Below, piece after piece: positions 1 to 8,604 of a DNA stretch of 32,464 nucleotides; within the stretch, counting starts at the first letter, position 1; every line of letters starts with the position of its first letter. The position numbers were made by a program, and so were the translations under genes. Source of the stretch: Victivallales bacterium (GTDB lineage Bacteria; Verrucomicrobiota; Lentisphaeria; Oligosphaerales; Oligosphaeraceae); assembly GCA_017417585.1 (NCBI GenBank), contig JAFPYX010000045.1:1-32464 (forward strand), in the 5' to 3' direction. The notes under the pieces are model-generated. The model made no database searches. It was not told the DNA's origin and saw nothing but the letters and a program-made list of their open reading frames with translations.

Positions 1-24
1 GAGGTGAGAGGTGAGAGTCTGGGT

Positions 25-51
25 GTCCCGGAGGTCCCGGAGGTCCCGGAG
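25..51. repeat. 9-bp tandem repeat, three copies
   Basis: The unit GTCCCGGAG occurs three times in a row, directly downstream of the stop codon of the minus-strand O-antigen ligase gene. A second short GAGGTGA-type repetition sits just before it (1-17). No hairpin with a T-run is visible here, so this is not an obvious terminator. It is a simple-sequence stretch prone to slippage. Confidence 0.8.
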
Positions 52-54
52 AGG

Positions 55-2160
55 TCATCTTTCCTCTTGGAATTTCAGTTGGAAGCCATCTGGCGTGGTG
101 AGAGCGAGTTGATTCAAGCGATTCTGCAGGTCGTCGAGTAGCCAGGCATCTTTGAGTTTTGGCAACTTGTAGGCGAGGGTGACAGTATTTCCCTCGCGGT
201 GACCAAAATGAACCATAGAGCCTTGTAGCTGCAGAAAACGTTCCTTAGGGAGATTGAGTTTGACGAGAGCGACCTGAAACCAGAGATTTGATGAGCAGGG
301 ATACCACAGGATCGCGTTGTCCAGCGCGGCCTGGCGCTCGGTCTCCGGTGCGTCCGTAAGCGTCAGAAGCTGCCAGCGTTTCAGCCACGAGGTCGAGCGG
401 TGCGGCGCACGGCGGATGAGTTCGTCGCTGGCTTCTTTTGCAACCGCGTAGTCCTTCTGGTACATTGCGATGTCCAACAGACGCCGGACGGGATAGATTT
501 CACTGGGCGCCAAGCGGATGGCCTTTTGAAGTTCAGGAGAGATGGCGGCCGTCGAGGTTGTTTTCTCCGATTGGTTCATCGCCTTTTGGAGAAGTAGCTC
601 CTGCGGCAACAGGAGGAGTGCGCAGAAGCCGACATAGAACATCAGCGTCATGGTTAAGCCGGGTAAGACATACCGTCGGAAAGGAATTTTCATTTGAAGG
701 TTCGATGGGGTTTCAACAGTCGCTTGGTTTTCCGAAGGAGTTTTGAATGCGAAGAGTCCTAGGGAGCCAGCAAGACATGCGGTTGATACAATCAAGTCGT
801 TGAATTGCAATAAGGAATGGATGTTCCAGGCGCACCAGGCGGCTAGTACGACCGCGACCTGCGTGGTATCCGAATGACGATATTTGCGCAAGAAGCCGAG
901 TGCCAACAAGAGAGGAATGCCAAGACGCAGGAGCGCGTCCACAAGTCCGAAGATTCCGCATTGGGAGAGCTGCGCGAAGAACATCGAATGGGGATCTCGT
1001 GCCTCGTCCAATTGCCAGTCCTTCAGACGGACATGCCACGGGAAGAACTCGCCCAGGCCGGCGCCGAAGACGGGGAAGCGAGCGAAGATTCGGGTTGCGG
1101 TCTGATAGTACTCGAGTCGCACGGAGGCGGTTTCGAGCTTGCGTTGGGAAAGAACGCTGATGCCGAAGCCACCAACCAGGGCTCCTAGAATGGCCACGAC
1201 AACAAGTGCCACCGTTGCCTTGCGGGAGAGGGTCTTGCCCCACTGGATCCAGCCGAAGATCACCAGCCCGCCCGCCAGACCAACGAATGCCCCACGGCTG
1301 CCACTGAAGACAAGCGCGCCCAGGAACAGCACCGCGCCCGCGCCGACGAGAAGGATCCGCGCTGCCTTGGGCGAACTGCAACGCCGTCCTAGTCGGTCGA
1401 GCACCAGAAGCAGAAACGGGCAAGTCAACAGCAGGTGAGCGGCATAGACATTGGGATCCATGAAATGGCCATACGAGCGCGTCTGCTGGAATTTCAGGAG
1501 CATCTGCTCGGAGAGTTCGATTCCGGTTTCACGGGCGTTCTCCAGTTGCATCTGGAGTTCGCGCTCCAGACCGCCGAAGTGCTGGGTCCAGCCCTCGAAG
1601 GCAGCGATGGCGCCCCCGGCGGCGATGGTCACAAATGCCCAGGGGAGAAGTCTGGGGTCGCGACGGCTTGCCCACCAGAGTCCGCAGGCCAGCATTGCGA
1701 TGGTGTAGAAGTGCCAGAACCACTTGATGGCGTAGGCCCATTCCGTGGTGTGGACCAGGCCCGCCAGTCCTGCCACAAGCGGAGCGAAAGTCAATAACGG
1801 AACCGCCAGCGCCCCGTCTCTCCAGAATTCTGGCGGTTTGTGGATCTGGATGGTCAATATCAGCAGCCAAGCAGCAATTATCGGCAGGAGCGCCTGCGGC
1901 CAGATGGTCGAGAAGAGCCATTCCATGCCGTTCAAAGGGAAATTCGCCTGTTCTACGGCAGGGGCGGTGTAACACCATCGCAAAGGCAGGATGAAGAGCA
2001 GGATACAGTAGGAAAGGCGCACAAAACCGACCGTGAACTCCTTGCACCATTTCGGATAATCCCGTTTCTGGTTCAGACGCCTTTTCTGCCCCCACCAGTA
2101 GGCAAAGAGAAGAATGGCACCTGCCAGAATGATCGTGATTGTTCTTGGAAACGGAGTCAT
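55..2160 (-). CDS. O-antigen ligase family membrane protein (Wzy/WaaL-like)
   Basis: A 701-residue inner-membrane protein with about 11-12 hydrophobic segments over residues 5-535 and a soluble C-terminal tail of about 165 residues. Landmarks of the O-antigen ligase/polymerase superfamily are visible: DPNVYA near 235-240, SGSRGAF near 286-292, and a large loop with DPHSMFFAQLSQCGIFGL near 392-409, where the family carries a conserved His. The tail (LAPSEIYPVRRLLDIAMYQ onward) looks like helical TPR-type repeats, common in this family outside Enterobacteria. Such enzymes transfer or polymerise undecaprenyl-linked glycans on the periplasmic face, but the substrate cannot be read from sequence. 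The ATG overlaps the ricT stop by 4 bp (ATGA), so it is probably translationally coupled. Ligase and polymerase cannot be told apart here. Confidence 0.8.
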   Translation of the reverse strand: MTPFPRTITIILAGAILLFAYWWGQKRRLNQKRDYPKWCKEFTVGFVRLSYCILLFILPLRWCYTAPAVEQANFPLNGMEWLFSTIWPQALLPIIAAWLLILTIQIHKPPEFWRDGALAVPLLTFAPLVAGLAGLVHTTEWAYAIKWFWHFYTIAMLACGLWWASRRDPRLLPWAFVTIAAGGAIAAFEGWTQHFGGLERELQMQLENARETGIELSEQMLLKFQQTRSYGHFMDPNVYAAHLLLTCPFLLLVLDRLGRRCSSPKAARILLVGAGAVLFLGALVFSGSRGAFVGLAGGLVIFGWIQWGKTLSRKATVALVVVAILGALVGGFGISVLSQRKLETASVRLEYYQTATRIFARFPVFGAGLGEFFPWHVRLKDWQLDEARDPHSMFFAQLSQCGIFGLVDALLRLGIPLLLALGFLRKYRHSDTTQVAVVLAAWCAWNIHSLLQFNDLIVSTACLAGSLGLFAFKTPSENQATVETPSNLQMKIPFRRYVLPGLTMTLMFYVGFCALLLLPQELLLQKAMNQSEKTTSTAAISPELQKAIRLAPSEIYPVRRLLDIAMYQKDYAVAKEASDELIRRAPHRSTSWLKRWQLLTLTDAPETERQAALDNAILWYPCSSNLWFQVALVKLNLPKERFLQLQGSMVHFGHREGNTVTLAYKLPKLKDAWLLDDLQNRLNQLALTTPDGFQLKFQEER

Positions 2161-2978
2161 GGACTGTCACTGGATGAAGGTGGAGTCGCCTTGGGCGGCC
2201 GGAATTGCCTGTCGCCGTGTGGCTTGCGCTTTTTTTCGTCCTCATCGTTGCCGCCGGTGCGGTGTTCCTTGGACGGGTGAGGCGGGGCGTGGTAGTAGTC
2301 CGCCTCGAATTGCAGACAGCACTTGAGGCGTCCGCAACAGCCGGAGATGTTCTGTGGATTCAGGGAAAGCCCCTGCTGCTTGGCGGTCTTGACGTTGACT
2401 GAGGCGATGGAATGCAGGAAGGTCGCGCAGCAGAAAGGGCGACCGCAGCTGCCCAGTCCCCCGACGATGGACGTCTCGTCCCGCACGCCGACCTGTCGCA
2501 GTTCGACACGGCAGTGGAAGAGGGTGGAGAGGTCGCGGATGAGTTCGCGGAAGTCCACGCGGCCATCTGAGGTGAATTGAAAGATGAGCAAGCGCCTGTC
2601 AAGGGTGTAATGCTCATGGATAAGCTTCATCTCAAGATGGTGCGCGTGAATACGCTCGATGGTGCGCTGATGGACTTCGTCAAGACGCCGGGCATTCTCC
2701 TGTGTCTTGGCGAGATCCTCGACGGTGGCCAACCGCAAAATGACGGGGAGGTGCTGGCCGGCAATATGGCGGCCCTTGTTGCGATTGTGGAATTGTTCTT
2801 CGGCCACCGCCGCATCGTCAAATGGCTCCATCGGGCAGACCCGTTTCACCATGGCGACTTCCTGGTAGCGGTCGCATTGGATGACGACTTGTTGCCCCAA
2901 TTCCAGCCCTAGCGAGAGATCCCCGATGGCCTCGTAGTCGATTCCGGCAGTGGTTGAGAGACAATATAGTCGTTTCAT
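2157..2978 (-). CDS. ricT: PSP1-domain protein, RicT/YaaT-like
   Basis: A 273-residue cytoplasmic protein with the PSP1 C-terminal domain over about 60-225. The diagnostic Cys clusters are present: GSCGRPFCCATF (C178, C183, C184) and SGCCGRLKCCLQFE (C214, C215, C220, C221), with FTSDGRVDFRELIRDL before them. In Bacillus, RicT (YaaT) works with RicA and RicF in an Fe-S-containing complex that influences RNase Y and mRNA processing; the role in Gram-negative lineages is less clear. The tail from about 235 is charged and low-complexity (HPSKEHRTGGNDEDEKKRK). The ATG at 2976-2978 has a good AGAGGA ribosome site. It lies 24 bp after the FabZ-like gene and overlaps the next gene, so it is inside an operon. 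Confidence 0.85.
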   Translation of the reverse strand: MKRLYCLSTTAGIDYEAIGDLSLGLELGQQVVIQCDRYQEVAMVKRVCPMEPFDDAAVAEEQFHNRNKGRHIAGQHLPVILRLATVEDLAKTQENARRLDEVHQRTIERIHAHHLEMKLIHEHYTLDRRLLIFQFTSDGRVDFRELIRDLSTLFHCRVELRQVGVRDETSIVGGLGSCGRPFCCATFLHSIASVNVKTAKQQGLSLNPQNISGCCGRLKCCLQFEADYYHAPPHPSKEHRTGGNDEDEKKRKPHGDRQFRPPKATPPSSSDSP

Positions 2979-3002
2979 ATTCCTCTCAGCATGGCGCTTG
3001 GC

Positions 3003-3944
3003 TTATTCGATGGAGGGCAGAATGACGAATTTCAAGGAGCATTCCGCAATCTTCCGGTCGTCAATCCAGAAATCCCCTGAGGCGACACCTGCCCTGCCAG
3101 TGGGGGCACAATTGCCATGGATGACCAGCTGGTCTCCAGGTCGGGCCTGTTCATAGAAATGGGCTTCATCAATGCACAGGAAGATTCCGAGATGACCGAT
3201 ATTCTCCGGTTGTGCAAGGACGTGGGCGCAACCTAATTGTGCCCCAGTTTCAATCAGAAGCTCGGAAGGATAGCACCCGCTGGCATCGCCGGCGAGGAAA
3301 AAATCATTCCCGGTGATGTTCTTGTATCCGCAGACATCCGTGTCTTGATTGCAGATTCCCACTGCGTGGTCAATCAGCAGGAATGGGGGGCGATGGGGAA
3401 GATACTTCATGAGATCGATGGCAGTGAACTGCTCGTCGGAGGACCATTTTTCTGCCCAAGGGGAAGGCTTGCGTTCATCCATGGGAATGGCTTCTTGGAG
3501 AGTGGGCGAGACACGGGCTAGGGTGATGGTTCCTGAGGAGGCCAAACCAGCTTCGGTTGTGCAGGTGACCTGAAAATCCGCCTCGTGATTGGCACGGCGC
3601 TCCAACAGCTTGCTTTCGACCATCAGCCGCATTCCAGGCATGACTGGCTTGCGGAATTTCAGCCGGTGAACATGACGAAGCATAATCGTGGTGCCGGCAA
3701 TCACCGGAACGGTCAAACGGAAGATGAGATTGGAAAGCTGAGCCATGGCGGCGAGCTGGAGGACGCCAGGGGTGATGGGATGCCCAGGGAAGTGCCCCAT
3801 GAATACTGGCTCGTTGATGGACATGAGTTTGCTGGCTTTGCCGGATAGGCAATCATCGGCGACCAGCGCCTCGTCAATCATCAGGATGGGTGAAGTCAGT
3901 TCGAGGGCCTGAACCAACTGATTGTAGGAGTATAGTTTCGGCAT
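3003..3944 (-). CDS. fused double-hotdog FabZ-like 3-hydroxyacyl-ACP dehydratase
   Basis: A 313-residue protein made of two FabZ-like hotdog domains, about twice the length of FabZ. Domain 1 (about 15-145) keeps the catalytic His in GHFPGHPITPG (His51), but the Glu expected 14 residues later is Ala65 (QLAAMAQ). Domain 2 (about 175-310) begins PHRPPFLLID as FabZ does. It has lost the His (FFLAGDASG near 215-223) but keeps the Glu (LLIETGAQ, Glu232). In FabZ/FabA dimers each active site takes the His from one subunit and the acidic residue from the other. The two halves therefore look complementary and could make a single active site in one chain. The likely role is fatty-acid or lipid-A acyl dehydration, or a related thioester reaction. 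It lies 24 bp upstream of ricT. Confidence 0.75.
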   Translation of the reverse strand: MPKLYSYNQLVQALELTSPILMIDEALVADDCLSGKASKLMSINEPVFMGHFPGHPITPGVLQLAAMAQLSNLIFRLTVPVIAGTTIMLRHVHRLKFRKPVMPGMRLMVESKLLERRANHEADFQVTCTTEAGLASSGTITLARVSPTLQEAIPMDERKPSPWAEKWSSDEQFTAIDLMKYLPHRPPFLLIDHAVGICNQDTDVCGYKNITGNDFFLAGDASGCYPSELLIETGAQLGCAHVLAQPENIGHLGIFLCIDEAHFYEQARPGDQLVIHGNCAPTGRAGVASGDFWIDDRKIAECSLKFVILPSIE

Positions 3945-4051
3945 CTTCGTGATTGGGGTAACGGAAGAAGGAATGCGTTTCAGCGAAATCTTTGCAGAGG
4001 AATGGATGCGCCGACAAATGTGCGCCCGTTTTCGGAAAAGATGAAAAACAG

Positions 4052-6025
4052 TTATCTTTGGTAAGATAATCCATCACGGCAAGTTGGTATGGAATGCAGG
4101 AAAATTTTGCCGTAGCTTTTCTGGCGGATTCGCCCGTCCAGAAGCACGATGATGCCAGTGTCCTGCCGGGTACGAATCAGCCGCCCAAAGCCCTGGCGAA
4201 ATTTCAGGACTGCCTCCGGGAGAAGATAGGCCGAGAAGGGATTCTGCCCGCTTGCACGGCACTGTTCATCGCGCGCTTGTTGCAAAGGATGTCCGATTTG
4301 CGCAAAGGGGAGGTGCGTGATGATGACATTGCTCAGAGCTTCTCCGGGAACATCGACGCCGGTCCAGAAGCTGTCGGTGCCGAAGATGACTGCTCGCTCT
4401 GCATGGCGAAACTCCTCCAGCATTTGTCGTGGCGAAAGCGTGGTGCCTTGTTGCAGTAGATGGTAGCCTCCCGCGGAGAAGAAGCCTTCCAGACGTTCGG
4501 CCATCCGGCGCATTTGAAGGTGGCTGGTGAAGAGGACGAAAGCTCTTCCCCGGGTGAGGCTCAGGTAGTGTCGCAGTGCGTCGTCCAGGGCGTCCTCGTA
4601 TTCGGGGTCATTGGGGGCGGGCATTTGGGGGAGATAGAGCGTGACCTGTTTCTGGAAATCAAAAGGCGATGGGAGGGTCATCGTCCTTGCCTCCGGCAAT
4701 CCGATGCGGTTCAGGAAAAAGTCCATGGAGCCATTCACGTTGAGGGTGGCGCTGGTGATGACCAGCGGTCGAGGATTGGCCTCCTCAGGCACCAATAGTT
4801 TTCTTAGAAGCGGGGCAGGGTCGATGGGTACGCCCTCGAAGGAAACTTCGTTCTCCAGTCGTCCACGCAATTCAAACCAGAAGGCCCAGTCGGGATTTCC
4901 TGCCTGGAAGAAGCGTTCGAGTTGCTCGGCCATCTCATTGAGTTCATCTGCGCAATTCTGCAGGGAGGCGGCTCGGTCTGACTGCTGGACATCCAGCCCC
5001 TTGGCCAATCGCCACAAGGAGCCGGCCAACAGTCGAAGCGGTTCGGAAAAACCATCGTTCTGCGGAGATGGTTCCCGAAGACGCAGGAGGGAACTTCCGG
5101 ATAACTGCCGAATTCGCTCCACCAACTGGGGTTGAAGGAGTGTCAGGGCGCTGAGCAGAGAGTTGACTTGGGATCGTGCCTCTGTGGCTTCGGCGCCATC
5201 TAACAGCCCGCCTGGGCGGCTCTCTCTTGAAAGGCGGGCAAGATGACGTCTCAGCTCGCTGGTGTTGGGATGTATTCCGAGTTGCGCCGCGGCGATTTCC
5301 GGGATGGTATGTCCCTCGTCCAGAATCAACGCGGAATAATCGGGCAGCGTCGCGGATTCTCCTCCATCGCGTGAAAGTGCATTAAAGAGAAATGCATGGT
5401 TGGCGACAAGGATCTCCGCCTCGGAAAAGGCGCGGCGGGCGATGGCGTGATAGCAGTCCTTGCGATAATGCGGACACAAGGCACCGAGGCAGTTCAGCGC
5501 GTCACAGGCGACTTCACTCCAAAAGCCCTGGTTGCTGGCTGCAGGGGAAAATTCCTCGCGGTCGCCAGTGGCGGTTTCCGAAGACCATTTGAGCAGCTCT
5601 TCCAACCAGGAGCCAGGCAAGGGCGGCGAGGACTGCTTGACTAATTGACTTAATCGGTTTTTGCATAAATAGTTGGAACGGCCTTTGGCAATCCGGCAGT
5701 GGATTGTTGTGCCAAATATCTTGGCTAAAAGCGGAACGTCCTTGCGAAGAATTTGTTCTTGCAGATTGATTGTATGGGTGCTGACGATGACAGGTTTGCC
5801 AGTTTCCCGCGCATGGAAGAGCGCTGGAACCAGATAGGCGAATGTCTTTCCTATACCAGTCGGCGCCTCAATGCAGACAGGTTCCACCGAATCCAGCGCC
5901 TGCGCAACGCGATGCGCCATGGCAAACTGTTCGGGGCGCGGTTCGTAGGCTGGGCCGCCAAACTGTTCAGCTCGTCGAAGAGGTGACTGGTCGCCAAAAA
6001 ATAAATCTGTGTCACCCAAAGACAT
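4052..6025 (-). CDS. dinG: DinG-type ATP-dependent DNA helicase (XPD/Rad3 family)
   Basis: A 657-residue superfamily 2 helicase. Walker A is EAPTGIGKT (53-61) and motif II is LDEGH (about 235-239), the DEAH form of the Rad3/XPD group. Four Cys suited to the 4Fe-4S cluster lie between them: C121, then C179, C184 and C191 in the segment NCLGALCPHYRKDC. C-terminal helicase motifs include FGTDSFWTGVDVPGEAL and QGFGRLIRTRQDTG (motif VI, arginine finger region). DinG-like enzymes unwind 5'-3' and resolve R-loops and unusual DNA structures. The start at 6023-6025 is the first good ATG and has no strong ribosome site. About 107 bp separate it from the FabZ-like gene, room for a separate promoter of that operon. 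Confidence 0.9.
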   Translation of the reverse strand: MSLGDTDLFFGDQSPLRRAEQFGGPAYEPRPEQFAMAHRVAQALDSVEPVCIEAPTGIGKTFAYLVPALFHARETGKPVIVSTHTINLQEQILRKDVPLLAKIFGTTIHCRIAKGRSNYLCKNRLSQLVKQSSPPLPGSWLEELLKWSSETATGDREEFSPAASNQGFWSEVACDALNCLGALCPHYRKDCYHAIARRAFSEAEILVANHAFLFNALSRDGGESATLPDYSALILDEGHTIPEIAAAQLGIHPNTSELRRHLARLSRESRPGGLLDGAEATEARSQVNSLLSALTLLQPQLVERIRQLSGSSLLRLREPSPQNDGFSEPLRLLAGSLWRLAKGLDVQQSDRAASLQNCADELNEMAEQLERFFQAGNPDWAFWFELRGRLENEVSFEGVPIDPAPLLRKLLVPEEANPRPLVITSATLNVNGSMDFFLNRIGLPEARTMTLPSPFDFQKQVTLYLPQMPAPNDPEYEDALDDALRHYLSLTRGRAFVLFTSHLQMRRMAERLEGFFSAGGYHLLQQGTTLSPRQMLEEFRHAERAVIFGTDSFWTGVDVPGEALSNVIITHLPFAQIGHPLQQARDEQCRASGQNPFSAYLLPEAVLKFRQGFGRLIRTRQDTGIIVLLDGRIRQKSYGKIFLHSIPTCRDGLSYQR

Positions 6026-6136
6026 AGGAAAAAAGCTGAGGGCCGAGCTTCATTCGGTCATGCCAAGCCATTCAAAAAGAATAACAAAATGACAGATGGT
6101 TCGAGACATTGACGGCTACGAACCCGACCAGGCTTT

Positions 6137-6943
6137 TCAAGGTGAAACCCACTCCCATTTGACGGTATTCTGCTGGAACTTCAAATGGGGCTCCTGGTCT
6201 TTCCTGACGACTTCCAACCTGGCCCGGACTTGTTTGAATCTGGCAAATTCCTCTGGGGTGGAAAAGTTTTCAAAGGTGAGGTGGAACGGTCGTTGGTAAC
6301 AGGCCTTTTTTCTGACATCGGAATAAAGGGGGTTCAATTTCAGCCCATACCGTGCCCGGGGAAATGGCAAGGCGTTATAAGCGTAAAACTCAACCGCGAC
6401 AATTTCCGTGCGAACCACCTCGCCCTTGTCATCAAGGAATTCCACGGTGATTTTATAGCCGAACTGGGATAATTCCTGGTTGAACTCATCTTCCGTATTC
6501 AGCATCTTCTTGGGCAACCAGAAATGCACCCATCCCTTTCCGGGGTGGAAACGGTCGCCGAATTCGTTGCCAGGCGCATTGGGGGTCGCGCAGAACTGAA
6601 CCGAAATATTGTCTTTTGCATATTCATCCTTGAAAGGGGCTTCTTTGGCGCCTAGTCGGACCAGGGCATTGCAAAGCCTTCCCAGGTAGTCGTGATATCT
6701 TTCCTGGGTGGTGCCCCACCAAAAATTGACATGGAGGACTGGCTTGCCTTGCTTGTTCGTGGCAGGAATGATTCCCTGCGGAACCACCTCCCAGATTTGA
6801 CAATAGCCTAGCATCAGTTGGCAAATCTGCTGGCTGGCTGGTGTCATCACAGTGGCTTTCTGCAAATTTGAAGCCGCCATGACACGGCAACAGAAGAACC
6901 CAAGGAATATGCCAAGGACGGAGGAGATAATTACTTTTTGCAT
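6137..6943 (-). CDS. secreted protein of unknown function
   Basis: A 268-residue protein with a clear Sec signal peptide: MQK, a hydrophobic stretch (IISSVLGIFLGFFCC) and VMA as a likely cleavage site near residue 23. The mature part has no family I recognise. It is rich in aromatics, with segments such as HVNFWWGTTQERYHDYLG and GKGWVHFWLP, and two well-separated Cys, consistent with a folded periplasmic domain. The ATG at 6941-6943 is preceded by GGGAAAAG. It lies about 110 bp from each neighbour, so it may be its own transcription unit. Function unknown. Confidence 0.75.
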   Translation of the reverse strand: MQKVIISSVLGIFLGFFCCRVMAASNLQKATVMTPASQQICQLMLGYCQIWEVVPQGIIPATNKQGKPVLHVNFWWGTTQERYHDYLGRLCNALVRLGAKEAPFKDEYAKDNISVQFCATPNAPGNEFGDRFHPGKGWVHFWLPKKMLNTEDEFNQELSQFGYKITVEFLDDKGEVVRTEIVAVEFYAYNALPFPRARYGLKLNPLYSDVRKKACYQRPFHLTFENFSTPEEFARFKQVRARLEVVRKDQEPHLKFQQNTVKWEWVSP

Positions 6944-7052
6944 CTTTTCCCTTGATTTTCAGTCATCCGAAAACGGCGGAAGAAAGTCGCCTCTTGTTCC
7001 TGATTCAGAGATAATTGGAATTGGTGAAAACCCCTTGAAATGATTTCGTGGT

Positions 7053-7760
7053 CTAACGGAACTTGTCCACGTTCAGGTCAATGACATCCTCCTCGCGCCG
7101 TTTCTTCGGAGTTTGTACTGGAGGCATCTTGATATAGAAGGGATGGGCCGGGTCTTCATCGTCACCATACGTCTCACGATATGCTAGGACAATTGCGCTA
7201 AGTAGCTGTTCAGGATTAATTTTATATCCATTTAATGTCACAGAATGTCGTTCTCCCTGTGCATCCAGATAATCGACGGTTTCATTGCCGTTGATTCGCA
7301 CGGAGAAGGTCAGGTTGTCGGCCTCCGCAAGGCCCATTTTTTGCTGCAGGTTAACCACGTCAAGCCTGACCATGTAAGGCTTGAGACCGACAGCGCGATG
7401 CAGGATAGTCATGAGGTTACGCGGTTCCATGATGGGGTCGGGCAACTGGACCTCCAGCTTGAATGCCGCATCCTCGTTGCCAAAAATCGTGACGCCTCGC
7501 ATCGGGTCGTTGGCGGCTTTCTGGGCGAGCTCCTCTTGTCTGGCCGCCTCCCTGCGTGTCCGCCAACTTATGAAAAGAAATATCCCCACGCCAATGACCA
7601 ATAGGGTGCCCAGCAATGGCAGTAGCCAGGAGAAGAGCTTCTTGCGCCGATTACGGCTGGCCTGTTGCCTTTCCCGGATGACTTCCTGGATGGATTGCGA
7701 ACTGCTGGAGCTTCCAAACAGCGAGGTGGAGGAACGTTGCTGAGGGTCGTTTTCTGCCAT
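7053..7760 (-). CDS. bitopic membrane protein of unknown function
   Basis: A 235-residue protein with a Ser/Gln-rich cytoplasmic N-terminus and a basic stretch (RNRRKKLF). One transmembrane helix spans about 42-66 (SWLLPLLGTLLVIGVGIFLF). A roughly 165-residue extracytoplasmic domain follows, ending in a charged tail (KKRREEDVIDLNVDKFR). Its orientation (basic residues before the helix) suggests N-in. The outer domain matches no family I know. It starts 49 bp after potC on the same strand and could be read through from the pot operon, but no motif links it to transport. The ribosome site is weak. Confidence 0.65.
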   Translation of the reverse strand: MAENDPQQRSSTSLFGSSSSSQSIQEVIRERQQASRNRRKKLFSWLLPLLGTLLVIGVGIFLFISWRTRREAARQEELAQKAANDPMRGVTIFGNEDAAFKLEVQLPDPIMEPRNLMTILHRAVGLKPYMVRLDVVNLQQKMGLAEADNLTFSVRINGNETVDYLDAQGERHSVTLNGYKINPEQLLSAIVLAYRETYGDDEDPAHPFYIKMPPVQTPKKRREEDVIDLNVDKFR

Positions 7761-7809
7761 GACAGGAAAGAGGTTGGAGGACGAGAGTCAATAGGGGCAA
7801 TGGCGCTTG

Positions 7810-8604
7810 TCAATTGCCTTCCGGACGTTTTTTCATCAGGAGCTTGCTGCCAAGCAAGGCCAGGAAGGTGATGGCCAGCAACAGCGTGGAGATGGAATTG
7901 ATCAGTGGCATGGAACGTCCGCGTTTGATCATGCCCTGGATCTGGATGGGCAAAGTGGTGGCTCCGGGGCCATTGACGAGGAAGGTGATGACAAAGTCGT
8001 CGATGGAAAGGGTGAAGGCCAGCAGTGCTCCCGCGAGAATGCCGGGGAGGATGATGGGAACGAGAACTTTCCAGGTGGTCGTCCAGTTGCTGGCCCCCAG
8101 GTCACGGGCGGCCTCGAGGACCGACATGTCGAAGTCCTGGAGTCTTGAGAGGACGGCCAGGGTGACGTAGCTGACGCAAAAGGTGATGTGCGCCAGCACG
8201 ATGGAAGTCATGCCAAGGGGAATGTGGATGCTCGCGAAGAAGATGAGAAGACTGATGCCGATCAGGATTTCCGGAAGTACCAGTGGCGTGTAGATGAGTG
8301 TGTAATGGGTGTTCTGCAGATTGCTCTTGTAGCGATGCAGCGCAAAGGCGGCGCAGGTCCCCAGGATGGTGGACCCCAGTGTCGCCAGGCCGCCGACAAC
8401 GATTGTGATATAGAGCGAACGCCAGATGGCACGGCCTTCGTCGCTGGCGAAGAGCTGGGTGTACCACTTGAGGGTGAAGCCCTTCCAGGAAGTGCCCGCG
8501 CCATTGCTGTTGAAGGAATTGACTACCAGCAGGATGATGGGCACATAGAAGAAAAAGAGCACCAGCCAGGTCAGGATGGCCGGAAAATGACTTCGCCGGG
8601 TCAT
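7810..8604 (-). CDS. potC: ABC transporter permease, spermidine/putrescine type (PotC)
   Basis: 264 residues, the usual length for PotC, with six hydrophobic segments starting with LTWLVLFFFYVPIILLVVNSF. The EAA loop that docks on the ATPase is EAARDLGASNWTTTWKVLVP. The reading frame runs open further upstream to about 9963 on this strand, but that part is only the antisense-free shadow of potB and potA. The real start is the ATG at 8602-8604, which overlaps the potB stop by 4 bp and opens with the typical short basic N-terminus (MTRRSHFP). With PotA and PotB it forms the inner-membrane importer. Substrates in this family include polyamines and other small cations or organic solutes, so the substrate is not certain. 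Confidence 0.87.
   Translation of the reverse strand: MTRRSHFPAILTWLVLFFFYVPIILLVVNSFNSNGAGTSWKGFTLKWYTQLFASDEGRAIWRSLYITIVVGGLATLGSTILGTCAAFALHRYKSNLQNTHYTLIYTPLVLPEILIGISLLIFFASIHIPLGMTSIVLAHITFCVSYVTLAVLSRLQDFDMSVLEAARDLGASNWTTTWKVLVPIILPGILAGALLAFTLSIDDFVITFLVNGPGATTLPIQIQGMIKRGRSMPLINSISTLLLAITFLALLGSKLLMKKRPEGN

Noticed and set aside
713..1423. Long Arg/Pro-rich reading frames on the minus strand over the O-antigen ligase gene (also 1529-2245)
   Set aside because: They overlap a clear multi-helix membrane protein in a shifted frame and have composition of a shadow frame with no motif or ribosome site.
3874..4077. A 67-residue minus-strand frame between dinG and the FabZ-like gene
   Set aside because: It overlaps the ends of both real genes, has no ribosome site and no motif.
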